From assembly GCA_028583685.1 (NCBI GenBank), contig JAMXIF010001253.1:33604829-33668828 (forward strand): a stretch of 64,000 nt of DNA. Direction: 5' to 3'. The translations under genes and the position numbers were made by a program. Positions 33,062-44,118 of the stretch are shown piece by piece. Origin of the DNA: Petaurus breviceps papuanus (lineage: Eukaryota; Chordata; Mammalia; Diprotodontia; Petauridae). Under the pieces are notes generated by a model. That model ran no database searches and was not told where the DNA came from. It saw nothing but the letters and a program-made list of their open reading frames with translations. Positions within the stretch are counted from its first letter, which is position 1, and each line of letters begins with the position of its first letter.

Positions 33062-33640
33062 TGAATAAATATGTATTAAGTATTAATTTTTCAGACTTTT
33101 TCTGGGCATTGGAGTTACAAAGATGAAATAATACATAGACTTCTTTCTAGAAATTTATAATCTAATGGAGAAGATATGACATGTACCTAAGTATCAAACA
33201 TGATATAATTAGGAAGAAGGAGATATCCAAACAAAATAGGCTGTGAATTTTGAGAGCAGTCACTTTTAGTTAAGGAAAATCAGGGAAGATTTTATGGAGG
33301 AGTTTGTTCATATAGACCCTGAAGAAAAGAAAGACTTTCAGTAGGCAAAGATTATGGAAAAATAGGAGCAAAAGTATGGTTATGTGAGAGCAAGACAATA
33401 AAGGAGATTACATATTTCATTTTGGCTAAAACATTGTGAAGGTGAGCAAGTGTGAGGAAAAGCTAGAAGTCAGAACTGGAACCACATGCTCTTACATATC
33501 GGGGACAGTTGTTTATACTTCGTTCAGTAGACAATGGAGGGTAGTGGTGTGAGGGATGCAGCAGAGAGGGGAAAGCACAGAGACAGGAAGACCATTTGGG
33601 GGCTAATTGCAGCAGTGCAGACAGAAGGAGATGAGATTTA
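33062..33640 (-). mobile_element. L2 LINE fragment, antisense
   Basis: 'ctgggcattggagttacaaa', 'gaaaatcagggaagatttta', 'aagacaataaaggagatta', 'agtagacaatggagggtagt'. About 580 bases of antisense L2. Confidence 0.7.
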
Positions 33641-33789
33641 GAGTGGTTTCACTATGAGTAGAGAGGAAAGACAAATGTGAGAAATATGGCTCATCAAAAA
33701 AAGAATCCAAATTCTTTGCAAATAGGAACATCCTTGCACTTTTCATTTTTCTAAGAGGAACAGCACATTTTTTTTGGAAGGATACCTGA

Positions 33790-34145
33790 AAATCTAGAGC
33801 AAAGAGATCCACACTCTACTTCTAGTCCTGATGTTAGCTAATTGTGATACTCAGCAAGTCCCTTACTCTCTCTGAGTCACAATTTACTCATATAAAATCA
33901 GGGTGTTTGACTAGATCAGTGGCTACATTCAGCTTGTTTCTGGGACACACTGTGTCCCACCTTTTAGCTAGGTGTGCCTCAAATTTTATACCATGTATCC
34001 TCAAAAGCCTACACTCATACACAAGTCTTATGGTTCTCCCATAAGGTCCTGTGTAAAAGATAATGCTGTGCAGTGAAGAGAAAATGTTTGAGAACTACTG
34101 GACCAGATGATCTCTGAGGACGTGTCCAGCCTTAATATTGTATGG
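33790..34145 (+). mobile_element. MIR SINE split by a hAT-like MITE
   Basis: 'tcagcaagtcccttactctc' and 'aatcagggtgtttgactaga' before the MITE, 'gaccagatgatctctgagga' after it: together a MIR 3' half. Confidence 0.78.
33917..34100 (+). mobile_element. hAT-like non-autonomous DNA transposon (MER5-like)
   Basis: 184 bases with imperfect terminal inverted repeats (cagtggctacatt... / ...gtttgagaactactg) and an 8-base target-site duplication 'gactagat' (33909-33916) / 'gaccagat' (34101-34108), seven of eight bases alike. Eight-base duplications and CAGTGGTTCTC-type ends are typical of hAT MITEs such as MER5. No transposase. Confidence 0.78.
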
Positions 34146-34237
34146 CCTCTAAAGACCGTAATATTGGCCATTTAAACTTTGCCATGTTGCTTTCTATGTA
34201 AATTTGGGACTAATGTTCATGCTGGTGTACAAGTCCC

Positions 34238-34495
34238 ATATTATGTGGCTTAGTAGAAAGAACACTGGATTGGAAATGAAAAAAATGTGTATTTCAATTC
34301 CAGTTTCTGTATTTATTAGCTATTTGACCTTGGATAAATCTCTTCATCTCTCTCTGTCTCTGTGTATTTTTCCATTCGCTAAATGGGGATAATTACATTG
34401 TGTTGCTCATCTCATGGGGTTGTCATGAGGATTAATGGAGATAATTTATGTTAAGTACTATAGATTTTCATATATTTTTTATAATACAAGGTTTT
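34238..34495 (+). mobile_element. MIR SINE
   Basis: 'gtggcttagtagaaagaaca', 'attagctatttgaccttgga', 'ggggttgtcatgaggattaa'. Confidence 0.82.
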
Positions 34496-35022
34496 TCATT
34501 GAGCTCATCAAATCCAGGAAGCACCAGTATCATAATCTCTTGATCATGAAGCAGAGAATTTCCTCCTTTGGCTCATCTCCCTTGACTTTCCCATAACTTA
34601 GAGTGAAAGAGCTGTTATTAAAAAAGAAAAATAGAGCCTCACTTGTAACAGTGCTCTTAGAGTCAGTGAAGAAGTATTTACTGTGGCATTGCATTGGCAG
34701 TTGGGTCTGCACCACAGGAGTGCCTTAGGGTGAAATTCTATGGTACTTCTTAAGCATTTTCAATTAATAGCTACCTTGGTTTAAGACATATCTTAAACCA
34801 AATATTGTCTATTTTGACTGGACCTCCCTCCAAGATAACTGTGAACATGGACAGATCACTCAGCTCCCAGATTCCTACTCTTCCTCAGGATAAAGATGCC
34901 CAGGATTTTTTTAACTGATCCTATTATGGCATGGATCTGAGGTCCTTCATCCAGGTAACCCTCCAACTTTCAATGTCCTTCTCACCTTAATGATCTTAAC
35001 TAATTGGGAGAGAGTTTAGTTA
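34496..35022. other. Mostly unique sequence
   Basis: No gene recognised. Some L2-like words near 34960 (ctttcaatgtccttctcacc), not enough to call. Confidence 0.45.
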
Positions 35023-35256
35023 TAATTATTGTTGTTGAGTTGTTTTAGTTCTGTCCAACTCTTTGTGACCCCATTTGGGGTTTTCTTGGAAAAGATACTA
35101 GAGTGGTTTGCCATTTCCTTCTTCATATCATTTTATAGATGAAGAAACTGAGGCAAACAGGGTTAAATGATTTGCCCAGGGTCACACACCTAGTAAGCAT
35201 ATGATACCAGATTTGAACTCAGGAAGATGAGTCTTCCTGACTCTAGGCTAGCTGCC
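35023..35256 (-). mobile_element. Mar1-type CORE-SINE
   Basis: 'ttctgtccaactctttgtga', 'ccccatttggggttttcttg', 'gatgaagaaactgaggcaaa', 'aggaagatgagtcttcctga', 'ctagctgcccc'. Well preserved. Confidence 0.9.
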
Positions 35257-35865
35257 CCATCTGAATTATTAAGGAATATGAATTATTGATGACTTATAAA
35301 GAAATAGCTGTATTATTTTAGAAGGTATTCAGTTTCTGAATTGTTTGACAACTGAGTATAAATGACAAGCTCTTTACCTAAATGACAGCATTTTTTTTTT
35401 GCACAGCCAGACTTTCTTGTTGTTTTACTCTTCTTACTTCACTAATTCACCAGTATACATAATCAGCAAATATCAGATTTCCCCTAATTAACATATGTGA
35501 TCATCATAAAAAAAGTTTAAAAACTTTAAAAGTTGTATTACTTTCAAGAAAGAAATTTAGGTAACAAACTATTGCCAGGCTGTGTTGCCAGAAGTTCTTT
35601 GGACTTACTTCAATGAATTGATAAGAAATATTTCTAATTAATTTGTTTGTAACCAGTTTTTGGCTTGTAAATGAACACTTCCAAGGTGCTGGGAAAGTTT
35701 GTTTGGATACGTAGGCCAGATTTAGAACTTTTAAATCTTGTTTCCATTATTAATTTGCTTGGCTTTTTTCCCCCTTAAATAGGAGAAAGATAAACGTCAA
35801 CCTAGTTTCTGTCTGAATGATAATAATAAAAGTTTGTATATAGCACTTTGTCCTTTTCAATTCCT
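35257..35865. other. Repeat-free AT-rich block, candidate conserved non-coding element
   Basis: No interspersed repeat. The part at about 35500-35760 (ccaggctgtgttgccagaag; taattaatttgtttgtaacc) has the texture of a non-coding regulatory element. Unproven. Confidence 0.3.
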
Positions 35866-35892
35866 TTTATATATATATATATATATATATTT
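35866..35892 (+). repeat. (TA)n microsatellite
   Basis: Short pure TA run. Confidence 0.9.
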
Positions 35893-35894
35893 CA

Positions 35895-36130
35895 TTTATA
35901 CCTCAGGCTTCTCTACCTCTGTGTCTTTGCCCACATTCTTTTCTCTATTTCTGGAATGTCCCTTCCCCTCAGCTCCCCTCTGCCCCCCTCCACCAGTTGA
36001 AAACCCACCTACCATTTAAAGGCCACTTCAAAATGCTTATTGAAGCTTTTTCTGATCCTCCTTGGATTTTCTTCCTTTAGACTGCAGAACATAGCATTTT
36101 AGTTTGTTCTTTTCTTATGAAGTTAGCCTA
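35895..36130 (+). mobile_element. L2 LINE fragment
   Basis: 'ctgtgtctttgcccacattc', 'tatttctggaatgtcccttc', 'aaaggccacttcaaaatgct': L2 3' region in sense. Confidence 0.78.
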
Positions 36131-36144
36131 TATTTGAATGAACA

Positions 36145-36425
36145 GATTGATACCTAGAAAGGAACTTCAAGATCATCTAGGCTGGGGGAGGGGGGGGTTT
36201 CTTAACCATTTCCTCCCCAAATGAACTCTCTTGGCAGTCTAATGAAACCTATGTATGCCTTCTCAGAATAATATTTTTACATGCACAAAATAAAATAACA
36301 TGAAATTGGCAAGGTAAACAATGATATTGAAGTGCAGTTATCAAAATATTAGAGAAAAACATTTCAAGACCCCAGGTTAGGAACTCCTGATTCTATTCCA
36401 ATCCCTTCATTTTACAATGAGAGGG
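36145..36425 (-). mobile_element. MIR fragment split by a hAT-like MITE
   Basis: 'aacttcaagatcatctaggc' before and 'ctattccaatcccttcattt' after the MITE at 36188-36389. Confidence 0.65.
36188..36389 (-). mobile_element. hAT-like MITE with 'ggttcttaacct' ends, copy 1
   Basis: Terminal inverted repeats read 'ggggtttcttaacc' (left) and 'ccaggttaggaactcctg' (right). The reverse complement contains 'tgttattttattttgtgcat' and 'attattctgagaaggcat', shared with 55882-56040. CAGGGGTTCTTAACC-like ends fit hAT. I could not confirm an 8-base target duplication. Confidence 0.65.
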
Positions 36426-36429
36426 AATA

Positions 36430-36790
36430 AAAGGGAGGAAACAAGCATTTCTTAAATACCTACTATGTTCCAGATACTGCACTATGTGCTTTACAAATAT
36501 TATCTCATTTGATAACATGATGTTTGAAAAATGAGGAAACTGGGCTAGTTAGGTGGCACAGTGAATAAAATACCAGTCCAGGAGTCAGGAGGACCTGAGT
36601 TCAAATGTGACCTTAGACACTTACTAGCTTACTTACTTGGGCAAGTCACTTAACCCTAACTGCCTTGCCTTCCCCCCATCAAAAAAAAGAAAGAAAAATG
36701 AGGAAACTGAAGCCAAAGAAATGAAATGACTTACCCAAGGTCATATAGTCAGGGATTAGCACAGCTGTGATTCAGACCCATCCTTTGACA
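36430..36790 (-). mobile_element. MIR-type CORE-SINE split by a tRNA-SINE
   Basis: 'ataggtgctttacaa'-like start (actatgtgctttacaaatat), then after the SINE 'gaaatgacttacccaaggtc', 'gctgtgattcagaccca'. Confidence 0.82.
36543..36692 (+). mobile_element. Marsupial tRNA-derived SINE with perfect target duplication
   Basis: 'gctagttaggtggcacagtg', 'gagttcaaatgtgaccttag', A-rich tail. A perfect 17-base duplication 'gaaaaatgaggaaactg' lies at 36526-36542 and 36693-36709, inside a MIR copy. Confidence 0.95.
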
Positions 36791-36824
36791 CAAGATTGAG
36801 TAAACCACCCCACCCCAACCCTAT

Positions 36825-36930
36825 TACTTCACACTTTACCATCTCTCCTTTGTGTATGTACCATGCCTTCCTGCAAGGCCTCCTTTGTGAGTCCAGGGGC
36901 CATGTCATATTTAATATTTGAGTTTCCTTG
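36825..36930 (+). mobile_element. L2 fragment
   Basis: 'cttcctgcaaggcctccttt', 'gtccaggggccatgtcatat' resemble the L2 3' end; diverged. Confidence 0.5.
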
Positions 36931-36959
36931 CCACCTTACCCCCACCCAAGTTATAACTA

Positions 36960-37600
36960 TATATTAATGAAAGTTGAAGAAGCAACTATCTTATTTGATA
37001 CTCACAACAAGGCTATCAGTTAGACAGATGGGTACAAAACAACAAATATGGAGAATTCAGACAAACATTGCAACACTGATATGGAGTGATGTAGATGGTG
37101 GAATACCGAACCGCAAGATCAAATATGGACAGTAACTTCGATACTATAAATGATACCAGCACCAAGAATCCATCAAACTGTGAGGAATTATAAGAAACAA
37201 TCTCTTGGAATTGATGTATGATAAGAAAACATGCCTTTCTCCCCTCAGTTGAAAAGTAGAGTTTATAGAGGTGACATACACTATTTTATGTGTGCCTTTA
37301 CTGCATTAGTTGCCTTTGCTTACATGTCTTTGTTACAGGAAAGGGTTCAGAGTAGGGATGGGAGGAGAATTAAGGGCTCCTGAAAACAAAGGTTTTCAAT
37401 AAAACATTTTTGAAATGACATCCTAAAATGATAATGATAGGCAGGCTAGTGCCTAATAGGGAAACTGAGTCACAAAAAGAACTCTTTAAGAAGATTGCCC
37501 ATGGTCACAGATCGAATTAAAAGGGGACGTGAACTTAAAACCTGATTCCTAGCTCCCCCAAACCGAGGTTGGTGTTCTTTCAACTGTACCATGCTCCTTT
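36960..37600 (-). mobile_element. MIR copy split by an unclassified LINE-like 3' end
   Basis: MIR pieces at 36960-37032 (gatactcacaacaaggctat) and 37429-37600 (gaaactgagtcacaaaaaga; gcccatggtcacagatcg). The inserted 37033-37428 reads 'aattcagacaaacattgcaa', 'cactgatatggagtgatgta', 'tcaataaaacatttttgaaa', reminiscent of an old L1-type 3' end with a polyA signal. Confidence 0.6.
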
Positions 37601-38723
37601 TAATGAGACTTTATTGGAGGAAATTCATTTTCATTGATCCTGAATATGATGTTCATCTGCAGGCAAGGGAATAAATGATTATTCTATGATATTAAAATCT
37701 AGACACAAAAGAACTAAATTAAAAACCATCTAATTGCTTTAATTTCTAACCCAAGAGTCATTTGGGATATAGGAATTTGAAATGGCAATAAACCATTCAA
37801 TTTGAATTAGAAGAGAATTTCGACACTATCTGGCATTATCTTCCTTTATGTTATGATCTCCAGCATGATATGCTGCAGTGGAATCACTCCACTTTTTGTA
37901 TCATGGATGAATTGCAAACCTGTCATTTACAGATTCTCTATTTATGTGAGTTTCCCATTAGGTCCATAGACACCTGACATAAATATTGCAAAGAGGGGAG
38001 TGAACAAAAATGATGGAGAGCACAAAAACAGAGGCTATGCTTGCAAGGAGAATGGGTGTTCTCCTTGAAACCTACTCTACAACATCACCATAGACTTGGG
38101 AATGATTTTGGTATGTTTAACTGGCAAAAGATAAAAGAGACTGTAACTCTCTTAAAAAAAAAAGCCATGTCAATCCCTGTCTGGGCTGACAGTGCTATGC
38201 ACACCTATAGCTTTAATTACATGTCTGATATGTCTCTATCAATCTGCTTGTACCAGATCTATTTTTACACTGGCTTTTAAAAAAAGCCCCATAAACCTTT
38301 TTAAAAGAAGCCAGCATTTGAAGTCCCATTTCAAGGTTCCAGAACTAACATTAGGCAGCAGCAAAATGTCAGCTATTGGAATTTATCAAAGAAAAGACCC
38401 TTCGTGCTTTTGATCCCAAGTAGGGAGATTGTACAAACATCTTCATATTGTTCTTCTCTTGTTGCTATATAAGACTAGGGCACTGACCCAAACCCTTTAG
38501 TTGGTAACCTCCTTTCCTCCCTCCTAGCTCACAAAACACTTTGCCTCTACCTCCCGTATACACTCCTATATTATAGTTATTTGTATATAGGTCATCCTTC
38601 TTCCTTTTCCCTACTCCGCAGTTGTATGGTTTATAATAACTGAAGCTCTGTCTTATCAATGTGAATTTCTCCTAGCTGTATTGCAATGTTCTATATACAA
38701 TAGGAGTTTAGTGAATGATTGGA
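37601..38723. other. Repeat-free block, candidate conserved non-coding element
   Basis: About 1.1 kb with no SINE or LINE until a short L2-like terminus near 38670-38723. AT-rich with runs such as 'gaactaaattaaaaaccatc'. ORFs at 38041-38280, 38192-38413 and 38465-38659 show no domain. Confidence 0.4.
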
Positions 38724-38990
38724 TGGGCAGTTAGGTGGTGCAGTGGACAGAACACTGGGTCTGGAATCAAGACATCTTCCATCTTCATGAGTTCAAATTT
38801 GGCCACAGACCCTTACTAGCTATGTGACCCTGGGCAAGTCACTTAATCCCGTTTCCATCAGTTTCCTCATCTATGAAATGAAGGAGAAGGAAATGGCAAA
38901 CCCCTCTAGTGTCTTTTCCAAGAAAACTCCAAATGGGATCACAAAGAGTTAGACACACTTGAAATGACTGAATAACAACACAAAGTAATA
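38724..38990 (+). mobile_element. Mar1-type CORE-SINE, full length
   Basis: Sense orientation: tRNA head 'gggcagttaggtggtgcagt', B-box side 'gagttcaaatttggccacag', core 'ctatgtgaccctgggcaagt', then the Mar1 tail 'aaggaaatggcaaacccctc', 'aactccaaatgggatcacaa', 'gaaatgactgaataacaaca'. It shows the full order that the minus-strand copies have in reverse. Confidence 0.92.
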
Positions 38991-39299
38991 AACCTAATGC
39001 CTAGGCTTCTAAACACCTAAGTGGCTAGAAATGATATTTATTTATAAAAATAAATAAAACTAGTGCTCTTAGAATTTCTCATTTGTGCCATATGAACTTT
39101 GAAGAAATTGTACGTGTACATGTATGTGAAATGCTTGCATGAATGTCCATTGTGAGAGGATAATAACTTACTTTTATTTATTTAGTCCTGACCTCTAATT
39201 TTATTGGTGCAGAGAATGTTATCATGAGATACCATCCTTCACTTATAAGGATTAAGGAAGTTGCCAATTGAATTTGCTCAGGTTCATTCAGCTGGAGGC

Positions 39300-39490
39300 A
39301 ACAGGAGATAGTGGAAAAAATACTAACTCTGGAGTCTGAGAAACTGGGTTCAAATCTTTTTTTTTTTTCTGCCTCTTGTTACATTTGCGACCTTGTTTGA
39401 AACCTTTGAATCTCCCTGGGACTCAGCTTTCCTTATCTGTGAAATGAGGGGTTGGATTACATGACTGTGGAAATCCCTTCAAGTTTTACA
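39300..39490 (+). mobile_element. MIR SINE
   Basis: 'actaactctggagtctgaga', 'cctgggactcagctttcct'-like stretch (ccctgggactcagctttcct), 'ggggttggattacatgactg'. A T-run expanded inside. Confidence 0.78.
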
Positions 39491-39569
39491 TACATGACCC
39501 TTTGTCAGAAGCAAATCTTCAGCCACTTCTACTAGGCTGTTGCTACACTGTATCTCTGCTTCTTCTGAT

Positions 39570-39800
39570 ATTTATGTAATGCTTTAATATTGCATATCGT
39601 TTTGTGATATGTTATCTCATTTGAGCCTCACAACATGCAAGGAAGTAGTTACTACAGAAATGACTCCCCACTTCTTTATAGAAGAGGAAACTGAGGCTTA
39701 GGGAGACACTTATTCACACAGTTTTGGGGGTAGGATTTGAACCCAGGTCTTTCTAACTCCAAGGCCTGAACTCTGTGATCTATCCTGGTTCTCCCAGTTT
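39570..39800 (-). mobile_element. MIR-type CORE-SINE
   Basis: 'tgagcctcacaacatgcaag', 'agaggaaactgaggcttagg', 'aggatttgaacccaggtctt'. Confidence 0.82.
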
Positions 39801-40019
39801 TGAAAGAGCAACTTTAGTTTTTATGTTGGTTTCTTTTTGAAAGGAAATAACCAGTTTTCTTCTAATACCATTCACTTTTATGGTTGGCTATGGCATTTTG
39901 TAAGGAAATCTACATAGAGGAGATAATTTTCCAAATTGTTCGTAAAATTTAGGGAAAATGGGTCATCTCTAGGAGCAATCAATTTACCTAAAATTGTAAA
40001 AGCCTTATTTTTATGATTT

Positions 40020-40470
40020 CTTCCCTTTTAAAAATAAATTTTTATTGATTATTTTTGTTTTTACATTGTCTGAATTTGTTTCCATGCCCTCCTCTTCTCT
40101 CCTCCCAGAAAGCTATTCCACTTAACAAAGAACCTTTTATAAAGGCAAAAATATAAAGAAAAAAGAAGAAGAGAACAAAATAAACCAAACAAATTAATAC
40201 CCTGGGAAAAAATCTGAAAATATATATAATTTTCCACAAATGAGGCTCTCCCATCCCTGCAAAAGAAAAGTGGTAGCTGTTTTCTCATACCTCTTCTTGG
40301 GGATCATGCTCTTTCTTAATAATTTTGCAGTATTAACTTTTGATAATTTTTTGGGTTCTATCATTTACATTATTGTAGTCATGTTGTATATTTTATTTTT
40401 GCCTCTACTTACTTTAATCTGCAACAATCCTTGCTATTTTTCAAATTATCCTATCCTCTTCCAGGGAACC
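40020..40470 (-). mobile_element. Old L1 3' end, antisense
   Basis: 'aataaatttttattgattat', 'ccctcctcttctctcctccc', 'tcttcttggggatcatgctc', 'catttacattattgtagtca' follow the order of antisense old L1 3'UTR sequence in mammals. ORFs on both strands here lie within it. Confidence 0.65.
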
Positions 40471-41230
40471 CCAAAGTGTAACATGTTGCTTTTGCTTCCT
40501 TTGTTTGATAAATGTAATTTTTGATCCTGCCTTCTTAATGATCAATACAATAAATAGACAAAGAAACACGTATTTATATTTAGAAGTTATTATCTAGAGA
40601 TTTGAAGCTTTTAACAAATTTTAGGAAAGTTCTGCATAAAATTCACCTCACAAGGAAGGTATCCATGTAAGCAGTCATGGGACCCCAATGATCTTTCTTA
40701 AAGTGACCTTTTTTAATTACACCATCTAGAAAGAAAAAAGAAAACGTTTCTGTGCCCTCTAGTTTTTCATGTTTTGAAACCTGATAACCAACTACACACT
40801 CTTTCTGTTTCCACCAGCTGCTCCCGTCTCAGCAGTTGTGTCTCATTACCACTAGTTCTCAAAAATATGTGACGTCCAAGGAAGAATAATTAGTGAAATT
40901 GTCCTTTTCTCATAGTTCTCACATGAACTATTATCTAGTTTTCTTAGGAAATTTGCTGGGCCTTGTTTGTTTTGATAATTGGAAGGATGTATGAAGTTAG
41001 TGATTTGGGCATTTCCCTCAAAGACACAAATCATCTATATAAAGATTTTGTCCCATGCAACTTTTGTCTAAAACTTCCTATAAATAAATCCTCTACAGGG
41101 GACCATCCCATATCCTTTGGACCTTCCTTTATGTCTCCTGGATATGGATACTAGTTATACACATCAACTGTTCATTGGCTAGTTCCCCTCTCATCACATG
41201 ACCATCCTGACTTCTGAGCATAATTATTTC
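40471..41230. other. Mostly unique sequence
   Basis: No gene. Unique-looking, with no repeat I can name until the SINE at 41246. Confidence 0.5.
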
Positions 41231-41245
41231 TTAAGACAGTCTTTT

Positions 41246-41402
41246 TTTTTTTTTTAAGCAATCGGGGTTAAGTAACTTGCTCAAGGTTACATGGGCAGTT
41301 ATTTCTGGGTGTGGTGCTGAGTGTCTGAGCCCGGGATTCGATCTCCAGGTCATCCCAACACTGGATCTGGTGCTCTTACTTGCTGAGCCACCTGGCCGCC
41401 TC
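41246..41402 (-). mobile_element. tRNA-derived SINE, single monomer
   Basis: Reverse of the same SINE as 32112: T-run, 'aagcaatcggggttaagtaa', 'cagttatttctgggtgtggt', 'cgggattcgatctccaggtc', 'tgagccacctggccgcc'. Flanks share 'gacagtcttt'. It has the right-monomer 3' half and the complete region after 'gacctgg'. Confidence 0.9.
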
Positions 41403-41431
41403 ATGACAGTCTTTATACCATTTCTCTTTCA

Positions 41432-41599
41432 TAATTTTTTTTTTTGCTTTTTTGGAGGACGGGGAAGGGCAATTGGAGTTAAGTGACTTGCCCAAAGTCA
41501 CATGGCTATTTAAGTGTTAAGTGTCTGAGGTCAGATTTGAACTCAGGTCCTCCTGACTTTAGGGCTGGTGCTCTATTCACTTTGCCACCTAGCCACCCC
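41432..41599 (-). mobile_element. Marsupial tRNA-derived SINE
   Basis: 'ggcaattggagttaagtgac', 'gatttgaactcaggtcctcc', 'tttgccacctagccacccc'. Flanks 'tttcataatt' / 'ttttataatt' are a likely target-site duplication. Confidence 0.9.
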
Positions 41600-41784
41600 T
41601 CTTTTATAATTCTTTAATGAATAGATCCATTGTCATCTCAAACTAGAAGAAAGAACAAAAATGAGGAAAGAATGGTGCACAATATAGACAACTCCAACCA
41701 AAACCATGTAAGCAAATTATTACTGTTAAAAAATGGGAGATGGATACTCAATAGATCATAAATGTGAATTTTCCTACCATAGAT

Positions 41785-42045
41785 GATGATAACAATAATA
41801 ATAGTGTAATTTGCATTTATATAGTGCCTTAAGATTTGCAAAGCATTTTATGTTACTTGATTCTTAGCAAGGTAGGTATTCTTATCACCCTCATTTTATA
41901 GAAGAAGAAACTGAGGCAGAGGACAGTTGAATGACTTGCCCTGGGGTCTCACAGCTAGTAAATGCTTGAGACAGAACTTAAACTCAGGTCCTACATATTC
42001 CAAATCCAGAACCTGATTTACTGTGCCATTTCACTGCCTCTGTGC
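41785..42045 (-). mobile_element. MIR-type CORE-SINE
   Basis: 'atatagtgccttaagatttg', 'agaagaaactgaggcagagg', 'ggtctcacagctagtaaatg'. Confidence 0.85.
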
Positions 42046-42227
42046 AATTATCAAAATCTCTACTCATTCAAGTCTGCCTCAGCTGAATGACTCTTGTTCA
42101 TGTCCTTCTCTAAATTCACCACAGAGAGGTACACTTGGTGGGCTGGGGTCTTTCACATCTTTTCCTGACATTGAGGTGAGACCAGCAGAACACTTAAGCT
42201 GCTCATCTTTTCTTTGAGGTTCATATT

Positions 42228-42350
42228 CATCCTCCCTCCTTCCCTCCCTCCTTCCTTCCGTTCCTTCTCTTCCTTCCCTCCCTCCCTTTTTCCCTTCATC
42301 CCTCTCTCTCCCTCCATCCCTCCCTTTCTCCCTCCCTCCTTCCTCTTCTT
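42228..42350 (+). repeat. (CCTCCCTT)n pyrimidine tract
   Basis: About 120 bases of C/T only or nearly so; the Glu/Gly/Lys-rich reverse ORF is its translation. Confidence 0.95.
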
Positions 42351-42689
42351 GTACATAATCTTGATCACATATACTTTACTCTAGTTCTTTTTTTTTTCAT
42401 TAAGTTCCTTACTTGTTATGCATCCTAGACTATTCCCACCCAGGATGCAACACTCCATCATCTTCTGTGTGATATTCATTTTTTATTCCTTGGAGACTCT
42501 AGTGTTCCATTCTCACAGCACTACAGTGTCACAAGGAAATCATGGGTATTAAAAAAATATATGTATTTGTTTCTGGGCGGTGTAAGGTGATTAAAGGAGC
42601 TTTGTGATTTCCTGAGGTGATCCATCCCAACATCCTCTTCCTGTTTAAGTTTGGGTCCAACTAATTGTCCATTTGTTCATCTCTGTCTC
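42351..42689. other. No recognised feature
   Basis: Unique-looking sequence between two tandem repeats. Confidence 0.5.
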
Positions 42690-43165
42690 TGTCTCTCGTG
42701 TGTGTGTATGCATACACACATATATATATAAATGTGTATGCATATATTTTACACACACAAACATATAAAATCTCTATTATTGTTTCAAAGCATAGCTCAA
42801 CTACTTACTGCCATATACATATGTATATATTTATACACACGTATATTTGTGATGTCTCATTATATCAAAGTTTAACTCAACTATTGTCTTATATACATAT
42901 TTCTATGTGTATAAATATACATTTATATTTGTGATCTCTATTATTGTATCTAGGCCTAGCTCAACTATTTACTGCTATATACATGTGTGTCTGTGCATAT
43001 ACATATACATATATACATATACACATATTTGTGATCTCTATTATTACATCAAGGTATAGCTCAGCTACATTCTGTCTTATATTCATACACGTGTCTCTGT
43101 GAATATATGTGTGTATGATTGTTATTATTGTATCAAGATTTAACTCAGCTATTGTCTCTCCATGA
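42690..43165 (+). repeat. Minisatellite of about five 82-100-base units derived from L2
   Basis: A unit reading 'tctctattattgtatcaagg' + 'tagctcaactatttactg' + a TATACA microsatellite recurs from about 42771, 42853, 42935, 43035 and 43119 (periods 82, 82, 100, 84). The last unit runs directly into an L2 fragment (tttaactcagctattgtctc, then catgaagccttcccagatct), so the 'caaggttagctcaactattg' part is an L2 segment that was amplified together with the microsatellite. Confidence 0.85.
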
Positions 43166-43715
43166 AGCCTTCCCAGATCTTTTAAGTTGGAGGTATTCTT
43201 TGGTGTTTTCGTCTCAATGTTCCTGCAGCATTTTGTCCTTCTTTTATTTTACTTTCCCACTTTACTCAGTGCTATAGTCATTTGTACATTATAACTACGT
43301 GTGTCCATATCTTACCCCCTACTGGACTGTAAGCTCCTTGAGAGCAGGGACTGAGCTTTCATTATAGCATCCCCCTAGAAATAGTAACAATATCTAATGA
43401 CTGTGTAAGCACTCACTATGTGCCAGGCATTTGCTAAGCTATTTACAAGTATTGTATCCAACTGCCTGTAAGTTGTTCTTTACAACACCCTGGGAGATAG
43501 GTACTATTAGTATCCCTATTTTGCAGATAAGGAAACTGAGGCAAATAGGTTAAATGATTTACCAAGGATCACATAGCTAATATGTATCTGAGGCCAGATT
43601 TGAAGTCAGATCTTCCTCACTCCAGGCATGGGGATTCATCCACTGTGCCATTTAACTGCCAGTAAGTACCCTGCACACAATCAGCTCTAAATGAATGTTT
43701 TCTGACTTGATCTAA
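43120..43715 (+). mobile_element. L2 3' end, split by a MIR
   Basis: 'catgaagccttcccagatct', 'actggactgtaagctccttg', 'agagcagggactgagctttc' to about 43385, then the L2 terminus after the MIR (gctctaaatgaatgttttct). Confidence 0.82.
43400..43668 (-). mobile_element. MIR-type CORE-SINE
   Basis: 'gcactcactatgtgccaggc', 'cagataaggaaactgaggca', 'ggccagatttgaagtcagat'. Confidence 0.85.
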
Positions 43716-43864
43716 CTTGTGCTGACAAAAGCTAGTAGTGGATCAGCACACTCCTTTTTCCTTTTAATTGTTCAAGAAGATCCTGGCATATTTAAATATC
43801 ATGGAGGCCAATAAATCCGTTTATTTTACTGGGGGGGTGTGGGGGAGTGGTATTCAGAACAACA

Positions 43865-44118
43865 ATAATAGCTAAAATATATATAGCCCCTTAAAGCTGG
43901 AAAAGTACTTTGCATTTAATATCTCCGTCTCACAACAACCCTGCAAGGTAGATGGTATTATTTTCATACCAATTTTAGAGTAGGAAACTACGACTAAGAA
44001 AGGTCAAATTACTTACCCAGAGTCACACAGCTAGTAAACATCTGAGTCAGAACTTGAACTCAGAGCTATCTGACTCTAAGTTTAGTGGTCTATTCACTCT
44101 GCTCTGCTATCTAGCTGG
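43865..44118 (-). mobile_element. MIR-type CORE-SINE
   Basis: 'tatatagccccttaaagctg', 'ccagagtcacacagctagta', 'cagaacttgaactcagagct'. Confidence 0.83.

Noticed and set aside
42690-43165. CRISPR-like array from regularly spaced repeats
   Set aside because: Vertebrate nuclear sequence, long diverged direct units with microsatellite between them; it is a minisatellite.
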